From Calycina herbarum (taxonomy: Eukaryota; Ascomycota; Leotiomycetes; Helotiales; Pezizellaceae), in NCBI GenBank assembly GCA_001414485.1, contig LLEY01000052.1:1-64000 (forward strand): a DNA stretch of 64,000 nt, given 5' to 3'. Below the pieces are notes generated by a model. It was not told the DNA's origin. It saw only the letters and a program-made list of their open reading frames with translations, and searched no databases. The position numbers were made by a program, and so were the translations under genes. Positions 56,262 to 64,000 of this stretch are shown in pieces. Each line of letters begins with the position of its first letter. The first letter of the stretch is position 1.

Positions 56262-57700
56262 ATGTCTCGGACAACGGACCAGCCAATTCAACCAATTCCA
56301 TTGTGGGACGAAGATATCAAGCCTAACAGTTATCATCTCACCCCAGTCTGTTCTGACTCGGATGATCATTTGATACATCAAACTTATACTTCTTGCCTTG
56401 GACGGCCCTTCCGAATCGTGAGTGGTTTCCTATTCCTTTCTTTTTTGTCTCTGATGTTCTCTGCGATGTTCTAGTGGTTACAATCTGGGCCGCACGTTCG
56501 ACCCAGTGGTTGCGGGGAGAGCACATGGTCGAAGACCTTTGATGTTTCGGGTACTCCCAGAAAACAAATCATCCCACCAGCTAAGGTTAGCCACAATCCC
56601 CACGGACTCTCGACACCAGTGATTGAAGTTCAGCAGAGTAAAGGGGTACATTCATAGATCTCTCCTGTGTTGTCTTGATGATGGAGAACGCCGAGCGAGT
56701 CTCTATCGCGTGCAATCTTCTGGAAAAGACCCAGCAAGATGACGATCGAATCTTCCCTCCCTTGCGCTCATCCGAAGCCGCGGACCACCCACCACCCGTT
56801 AAATCTCAAAGTTGCAGCAAAGTACCCGCTTTCTTCCACCGCGGGATTTCGGGAAGCAATCGAAGTGAGCGGGCTGCCGGGTTTTTGTCGCACCATCACG
56901 GGCCACTAAACCCAGGAACCAAAAACTCAATCCAAGATCAACATCGACCTCGCAAGCTGACCTTTCGTCACGAATTCTGGGGAACAAAGTTAACACTTGC
57001 CTCAGAAACGAACCCTCTCCAGCTTACGCTTCATCCAGCCGTGGAAATGCCATCTACTCGGTCTCAAATGATAACCCTCACAATCGGAACGGTCACTTAT
57101 TGCCCACATGGTCATCGTCTCAGGATCTGAATCAAAAGCCACCAACAGCCACTCACTCGAAATGTCTCTCCAAAGCAAGGGCTCGTCGAACGAAGAAAGT
57201 TAGCATTGTCTCACTGTTATCAAAAATCCAAAACCCCCTCATTAGGCTGTTGCCGCAATCCGGTAGCTTTGGTCAGCCTGTGTCCTGGCAAGCTCGTGGT
57301 CTACAGAACAGAACCAGGTCAGGTTCAAGCATGGATCCCCATCCAATGTCAAGAGGAAATTCCACACAAATTACCCATCGCCAAACTTGAAACATTTGTG
57401 GTGGAAATTCATAAGTTCTGGATTATTATATGTAAGTCCACTATTACCAGATGCTTTACCCGATGTGTCGAAAACTCCCTTCATCTTATTAATTTAGGGT
57501 TCCGGAGGCACTCGTTACGGAGAAGATGTTTTGACAACGTTGGGAATTGATAATGTACCCCGAACTCTTCTTAGCACGGAAGATGAACAATGGTGCATCG
57601 CTCCAAAATGCTCCGAAGCCGTAGCATAGCTGCTATCCACACCCGTTCCGTGCTGCTGTGCAACCTCCGCACAGTTCCAACCCTTACCTGCAAGAAGGCT
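56262..57700 (+). pseudogene. Possible degenerate multi-exon gene
   Basis: Several plus-strand segments read like protein but in different frames. Segment A, 56262-56418 (MSRTTDQPIQPIPLWDEDIK), appears spliced by GTGAGT to segment B (WLQSGPHVRPSGCGESTWSK) from about 56475. Segment C, about 56916-57240, reads NTCLRNEPSPAYASSSRGNA. Segment D, about 57240-57432, reads LVVYRTEPGQVQAWIPIQC and EEIPHKLPIAKLE. After a GTAAGT...TTTAG intron, segment E reads GSGGTRYGEDVLTTLGIDNV. C to D and D to E need a frame change of one base that splicing does not supply, so it may be a relic. I recognise no family. Confidence 0.35.
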
Positions 57701-59542
57701 ATTCGCACAAGATACGTTCCCTATCCAGCAACTAAAAATCTAAGAAGAGGAACAAGTCGTTCGTCTACATTTAGTCATGAAACCACACTCCAAAAGCTCA
57801 CCCTATCAATACCCCGTCATGCTTACCCCCCTTGTCATGCCATTTCCTTTCCGTCATGCTTACTGCGCGTCTATCAGCGCTTGCGCATCCTGCATTTTCT
57901 TCTTCTTTGCCGATCTCACTATTGCGAGAGTAGTAATTACGCCCTCAAACTCGCGTATGTGTTGTCATGGTGGTCGTGGGCCATTGTGGAGGTATCTTCC
58001 TTGGCCTGGAGCGGACGAGAGCGGGGCGGGGTACGGAGATATTGTTAGAGGGGAAATACCTAGGATGGGATATTTCCACGAGATGGGGATTCTTGTTTTT
58101 TTCTTCCTGGCGACTTCGGCTTGTTACAGAGGAAATTGTCTCTACACTTTGTTAAGATCTAGGCAATCGGAAATTAAAAGCATGGGATTTCATGGGAGGA
58201 GGCGGAGGAGTATTTCTCGCCCACTAGTATTTGAAGTTTCGAAGCGCTCTACCTTATTATCTCCGACTTACATTAATTTTTACTTGAGAGAAATGTTTGC
58301 GAGCCGTATAGATGTTTTCTCTCCCTCTCGATTTCCTGGTTTATATTCGTACATTCGTATCTGCATCGTTACTCCTATGTACATGCCAGGCAGGCCGTCA
58401 GCCCAAAATCCTACGTTCTTCCCTCCCGAAGATCGACCCCCTCTTTTGGCCCCCCGCGCCACGAGGTTGCTTGCTTCACTGGACCAATCTTTGGGGTTTC
58501 TCGGTTGGGGGGATGTGAGGCAGGGTTTGCACGCGTTGATTGATCGTGAGGGGACGCGACTTGTGATTTTTACGTGATGAGTTTGGGGTATTGGGGAGAG
58601 GGGGGTATTTCGTGATTGTCCGTAAGTGTTCTCGGAGAGGGTTATGTTAGTTTTCGATGATGTTTACAGCCTTACGGACTATAGACCATGTGGTTATCGT
58701 GCCAGGCTTTCTCAATCGAGCCGCATGCTTTATTGTACTCGTGTTACTACAAGGCGATGATGCAGCTTTTCGGGATGTTGTTCTTGGGGGTTGTACGGGT
58801 GTCTGCACATGCACTGGAATTCCGAATTGGAAGCTGAAAAGCTTCTAGGTCGGGAGTTTGCTGACAGCCAATGTCCACACTCATGGTCATTTTGGCTTGC
58901 GAGCTAAGTGCGATACTTCTTGTTTCCTTTTACTGTGGATTTCTTGTTGTAACTATGGGCTGGGTTTTGGGTCTTGATAATTTCGATTTCTATTCTTGGA
59001 CTTGTGATGTTGAGATATTGATCATCAGGACATTTTGTTGTACAGAGTAGTGCTACATCGGATTTCTAGATGAAGTACCTTGCATTATCGTGGCTTTGTA
59101 TCTCTAGTTCATCTTTTACTCTATCGAGCAAGTCACACCAGCATTCACGTTCTTCTCCACATTCCTTTCTACATGTTAAAAGGTTCTAGACTCCATCCAT
59201 CTCGCCTATGTTTCATGTGGGTTCACCTCGAAGTTGTTTTGTTTGTCTCCCTTCTGCATTTTCTCTCCTATTAAGGAAGGTGGGGTGGGCTGTCAAAGAT
59301 TGTTTTACGTTTTTTGTTTGCTTATGGTTTTGTACTACTACGAGATGAGAGACCGGTTTCCGGTGTCGAGTATGGCAATAGATGGCGAGATCAAATGGTG
59401 GAATGGTGTGGTGACGTTGGAGAAAGAGAAGATGAGATTGGGAGTGGTGTGGTAAACACATTTTTTTTGGAATATGAAGATTTAGTCTCATTCATTCACG
59501 TTATCACCTGGTCTGGGCGTTACATTCCTCACTAGTTCTATT

Positions 59543-60010
59543 GAAGAGGAAGGAGAACGCGAGATGGGACTGTATCAAGTATAACACCCAGGTTGTCGGT
59601 TCAGCCATGAATTTTACGCGGGGGCAAAGGGAAAACGAAACAGAGCATGGAAAACACGTTTTCTGCGAAAACATGAAGAGGAAAAGTGAGATGGAATTGT
59701 GTCGGATATAACAGCCGCGTTTCTCGACCTAGACTTTTGCTTTCCTTGGACTTTCCTTGTATCTCGTAAACTTCGTATAATTCATCGCGGGGGAAACAAA
59801 AGCCGAACACATGCGATCCTAGTCAGAAAGCGTGTGGTAACCACGTTGTTTGATGAAGGGGAAAGCGAAAGCGACTTGAAGCATGGCATCCACGTTGTCA
59901 GCCCAGAAATCTACATTCCTCCAACATGTTTACAGGATAGGAAAGAGAAGGCGAGATGAGTTTGTATCAAGTATAACATCCATGTTCTCGACCCAAAGTT
60001 TTGCATTCCT
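59543..60010 (+). repeat. Irregular tandem repeat, ~75-bp core, four copies
   Basis: Copies start near 59543, 59671, 59853 and 59937. The first and last share GCGAGATG, TGTATCAAGTATAACA and a following GTT-TCG segment. The middle two are more diverged. A TGGTAAACACGTTTT-like box recurs near 59450, 59648, 59836 and 60022. No coding sense. Confidence 0.6.
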
Positions 60011-61801
60011 CCTTCTTTACATGGTAAACACGTTTTTTTTTAATTATACCCTCACCATCTCTCACTATCAATGAATTCGGTGCCGAGTACATGTATATTC
60101 GCACATTTTCTTATTCTTATGTCAGATTCGGCGCGTGGTATCTAATTCGGGTAATTTTCGATAGGTTCGTGGAGGCGCTTCTGGGTGGTACTGAAGGATC
60201 TACGTTCCTCGCTTCTCGCTTAGAACTTGGGGTGGGTGGTAATTCACGTGGAATGGATGTGGCTGTGGCTGTGTTGTGTAGGCTTGTTGGAGTGTGATGA
60301 TGGATTTATTCCGTCTTGATTGGAGACGTATAGGGATGGCTTTAGTGCATGGATTGATTTGCTGATTATTGGTTGGTTTGGTAGGAGGGTGATGGGTAGA
60401 GGAATGGGTGTTTGCCGTCTTTTTTTTCCCGAAGATTTTTCATGTTGTACTTCGGCTGGAATTCTCGGAGAGTTCGGCGAATTGAAAGCTCTAAATCTAT
60501 AAGTTGAGGAGAAGTCCCGAGTTTCCGATGATGCACGTATCACATACGGACGTCAAGGTGGTGTTTCGATTCGATGATCTGGGGTTGTGGGTGTGGAGAT
60601 GGATGGGGAGTGGATGGAGGGGAGGGAGATCCTGGACTATTTGGGATGTGTATACGCAGTACGGGAATTTCTTTTTAATTCCGATATTGTGATTCGGGTT
60701 TGGTCTTGGTATTGTTGGCTTGTGTGTATATTTTCTTTACTTTACTTTTGAACGAGACGGAAAATTTTCTTAGGTTCGGGATATCTTCTTGCTCCCAAAT
60801 ATCGACCACGTTAATTTATGTTCTTCTTCATATGCTGTTCCAGACTCTTGTGTATCGCAAATTGTGCGACTGGTCTTTCTACGCTTCGCTGGGCCGTCCT
60901 TTTACAGCTGAGGATGACTGCTACGTACCACGGCATTCTACGACACCGAGTACTCTATAACACTCTCCAAAGCACGTAATATCATACTTATAAATTTTCC
61001 GAATTGCGGGGGTATGTTTCGTCATGTGCTGTGTCATTCGGTTCTCTTATGTCGTTGAAAGTTTCCAGTTTTGGCATATGTATGGGGTAGGAGATGGTCG
61101 GGTATTACAAAGGTTTGAGGAATGTTTAGATGATAAAGTTGTTGCATGTGTTTACGTATTGGAATTTTTGTAATATGGGATTATGAGAGTGACCGGGCTT
61201 TGCTGTGGAGGAGGGATATGGTAAGATTCTTGTTGTTTCATGTTAAGCTTGAGAGCGTGGTTGAGCAAGCTGACTGTGCTTTACCCGGTGTTTGTTTTGC
61301 TTGGGTTGGACTATAGTTTGGAGGAATAATTTATTGTAGTGGGTTTTGCATTGAAGATAGAGAAAGATGGAATTTACATAAATTTATATTCATAATTCAA
61401 CCACTTGGTTCTTTCATGCTCTCAAGTGGCCTGGGTATGGTATTCTCTAGAATTCAGCTGCCACTAGTGCAACACCTAAATTGGTGATGAATACATCTAG
61501 TACCACCGCCTTTTTCCCAGCTATGAAAATACTAAACTTGCTCTCAAATTGTGTCCGTGAGAAGGCAGTAGAGATTTCTAAAAGCGTCTATTTAAAATCT
61601 AATCGCTCTTCCTTCTTTCTTGTCATGCTTCGGGATGAGATTATATGGAGAAAAGCTTGAATCAACAAGAGCAGAATGAACATGACTGATAAATGGGGAG
61701 TTGGAAGAAGAGAAGTCATAGTAACAGGAGCATAGGCAATTTTGTATTGTAGCGGAAGTTTCCAATGAGAATCTGAAGGAAGAGAAGTGAGAGGAGAAGA
61801 T

Positions 61802-61829
61802 TCAGCAGGGAAAGTTTATTCGACAGTAG
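61802..61829 (+). repeat. Paired TCGACARYAA motif, first half diverged
   Basis: TCAGCAGGGA at 61802 and TCGACAGTAG at 61820. Confidence 0.4.
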
Positions 61830-62553
61830 TAACGAGTATTGTTCACCAAGGTTGGAGAACAATAAAAACTCAGAGCGAACGGTAAGAACTTGAAAAACAT
61901 GTAATGCATGGCGGTTTACGTTCGCGGACCAGTTTCTTGTACACACAGGAGATATCCTTTCTTCCTAAACGTCACAGCCTCATATCTACACTCTTGTGAG
62001 GTATCGAGTTGTGAATTATATACCTGAGTTTGGTAGTAGGATTGAAAGGATGAAACGTTGGCGATTGACAGGCATCTCCAAGGAAATATTGATATTTTCT
62101 CCGGGGGCTCCAAGGGTGCTTGTGCTTGAGTTACTCTACCGAGGACTATTTTGCCTTATCTATGTTGTTGTCTGTTGCTGTTCTTTGTTCATGTTTAAAT
62201 ATCTTTGCTGGGTTGACTTTAGTCATTTCCAGGAAAATGCCAACTACCCAGAAGACGGGAGCAGAGAGTTAAAGGAAAATTTTGGGATACGTTATATACC
62301 GACTTCTAACTCCACCCTTGAGACAATCTGAGCAAGAACAGCTTTTTTGACTCCGTACTTGAAGGATATATTATTTCAGGGCTCGCAGTATCCTTGACCG
62401 GGCTTGGTCGATTTCGGCTATTTGTCTACCTTATACTCTGAGGAATTTTTGTTCACGCCAGCAAGAAAGACTTTATAGAAGGTAAGCTCAGTACTAGCGT
62501 CTGAAGTATTATTGTCTTGTCAAGGCAATGATTGGAATACGAAAGAACTGGAT

Positions 62554-62581
62554 CTGACAATAGATAATTCTTCGACAGTAA
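62554..62581 (+). repeat. Paired TCGACARYAA motif, 18-bp period
   Basis: CTGACAATAG at 62554 and TCGACAGTAA at 62572. A further TTAACAGCAA-like copy lies about 35 bp downstream, close to two periods. Confidence 0.5.
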
Positions 62582-63138
62582 ACCTTCAAACTTCAGCGTA
62601 ATATATTTAACAGCAAGTTTCCAGACCTTCTCGTAGAATGGTGTTTGAGTAATAATTCAAAAAGAATTTACACTGAAAAACTACTAAGTATGCCAATTTC
62701 ATGTGTTTAATATTCACAAACGTGGAAGTTCAACTTTTTGGGTTCGCATTTCTTTTGTGAGACTGGGTCACGGACATATTCTATATGGCCTTCAAGTTCT
62801 TTCGTGGGTCAATGGAGCGATGCCCTTCGTGCAATGTGTCATGAACTACAAGGGCAACATAGTTACCAACACAACAGTGAACTGAGAAAGCACTTCTGAT
62901 GAGTTCCTTGACTAGCATTCCCTTAGACTCTCTGTTTACACTCCACTATATTTGGAAAGTCTAGAGAGATGACTACTGGCTTGAGTCCACTCGAAATTGG
63001 TAAGGTACTCAGCGCAACGTATTTCACCTAATTCAAATCTAGTGGAGTGGATTACCTGAAAAGCATTCTGAAGAAAGGAGGATGTCAAATACTAATACTA
63101 CCTATTTGGTGAACACTTCTCCTGCGAAAGAACAACAT

Positions 63139-63166
63139 TTGACAGTAGGTACGTATTCGATGGTAA
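63139..63166 (+). repeat. Paired TCGACARYAA motif, 18-bp period
   Basis: TTGACAGTAG at 63139 and TCGATGGTAA at 63157. Confidence 0.5.
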
Positions 63167-63852
63167 TTCAAACCTTCTTCTAATTTCTATACCAGTATGT
63201 TTGAAGACCTTGTAATTAAAATGCATTGTGATATTTTCAGAGGTTCAAAAATTGAAGCGCACTTTCCATGATAATTATCAGAAGTCGTCTACCCAGAAGA
63301 CCACCTATCCTTTCCGAGTTGCTTAGTGACAAGCTGCTGTAAACACATTCATTCCACGGGCTTCCCAATAGTCTTTAAACCCCGCTCAGGATTCAGAACC
63401 AACCTTTTAGAAATAGCTGAGAAGCTTTCTAATAGACTTACGAAGACGACAACCCGAGGGCCCAAAAATACAAGAAGACCAACTAGCGGACAAGATTCAG
63501 AAGTTCAGAAGCCACATCGGGGAAAAATCTCTCTCCCAACTTTCAATTGGTATCACTGGCTGGCCATGATTTGAATCTTGCCAGATTGAAAAAGTCCGGA
63601 TGTTCGCAACACCAAACATTCCTCCTGTTCAATGACACCTGGTTTGTATTTAATCTCACTCACAGGCCTAAAACTCTGCTAGAAGCAACGTCAAGAGTTG
63701 TTGGAAGCTGCTGAAGACTCTCCCAAGAACTAGAATCTTACTAGGTCATCTCCTTTTCATGCCAGAAGTTGGAAGATTTTGGCGTGTGGGCAGACCTAAT
63801 CCCAAACTTGATTTTCAGGTTGACTGAGAGAAGTCGAAAGAACGGCAGCGAT

Positions 63853-63880
63853 TCGATAGTAGGTAAGTTCCCGACAGTAC
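63853..63880 (+). repeat. Paired TCGACARYAA motif, 18-bp period
   Basis: TCGATAGTAG at 63853 and CCGACAGTAC at 63871. Confidence 0.5.
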
Positions 63881-64000
63881 GTCTTGACTTCTTGCTTCAT
63901 TGTTCCATGATTGCTTTTCTATCTCAATATTCATATTCTCCAAGACAATTGCTTGGTGCATCTCACTCCCAGCTCTTTTTGTTTTTCCATGGTCTTTTTC

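Larger units (their letters stand above)
57701..64000. other. 6.3-kb stretch with no supported gene
   Basis: Non-coding apart from uncertain frames. The longest (57777-58577, 266 codons) overlaps another open frame, is Cys/Phe/Arg-rich and has no family features. The region has an irregular tandem repeat at 59.5-60.0 kb and four TCGACARYAA pairs beyond 61.8 kb. No tRNA or rRNA gene was seen. Confidence 0.45.

Noticed and set aside
57777..58577. 266-codon open frame on the plus strand
   Set aside because: It overlaps another open frame, has odd Cys/Phe/Arg-rich composition, no domain and no splice context. Its length is statistically unusual, so it may deserve a homology search, but I cannot support it as a gene.

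Overview
The window is eukaryotic, from a filamentous ascomycete (Pezizomycotina). The genes have short introns of about 45-150 nt with GTRAGT-like donors and CTAAC branch points. The gene content is typical of the group: HET-domain protein, two Zn2Cys6 regulators, a fungal amino-acid/choline permease, a Crh-type GPI-anchored GH16 enzyme, and an F-box protein of a type I recall as common in Leotiomycetes. The Leotiomycete placement is an inference from family resemblance only. There is no sign of bacterial, organellar or viral sequence.

The region is gene-poor. Seven protein genes look intact: the F-box protein (11.9-14.7 kb, +), the Crh-like GH16 transglycosylase (22.3-23.6 kb, +), a Zn2Cys6 factor (37.3-39.1 kb, +), a phytanoyl-CoA dioxygenase-like protein (42.2-43.2 kb, +), glucosidase II beta (47.1-49.0 kb, -), a long disordered conserved fungal protein (49.9-53.8 kb, -), and a small unrecognised two-exon gene (32.0-32.6 kb, -). 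Three clear pseudogenes lie among them: a HET gene with one in-frame stop (28.8-30.7 kb, -), an APC permease with a stop in TM1 and a broken splice or frame (34.7-36.8 kb, -), and a second Zn2Cys6 regulator with frameshifts and stops (39.4-41.3 kb, -). A fourth, uncertain relic lies at 56.2-57.7 kb.

Region by region: 1-10 kb holds no intact gene but contains worn protein-like fragments on the minus strand, including a roughly 170-bp-periodic array at 4.2-5.1 kb. From 10 to 22 kb the DNA is AT-rich around the F-box gene and holds a solo LTR. From 23.6 to 34.7 kb there are no large intact genes but three further mobile elements: a second solo LTR, an AT-rich foldback element and a 364-bp hAT-type MITE with a perfect 8-bp target duplication. 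From 34.7 to 43.2 kb lies what looks like a small decaying metabolic or nutrient cluster: permease and regulator share a divergent promoter, followed by a second regulator and a dioxygenase. From 47 to 54 kb are two housekeeping-type minus-strand genes. From 54.7 to 64 kb the DNA is mostly non-coding, with minisatellites and an irregular tandem repeat near 59.5-60.0 kb.

The most unusual signal crosses these regions. A 9-10 bp half-site, TCGACARYAA, recurs in non-coding DNA as a direct pair whose two copies start 18 bp apart. I count about 22 pairs between 15 and 64 kb, at least 19 with exactly 18-bp spacing and nearly all in the same orientation. Two probable GC-AG introns were also needed to make gene models work.
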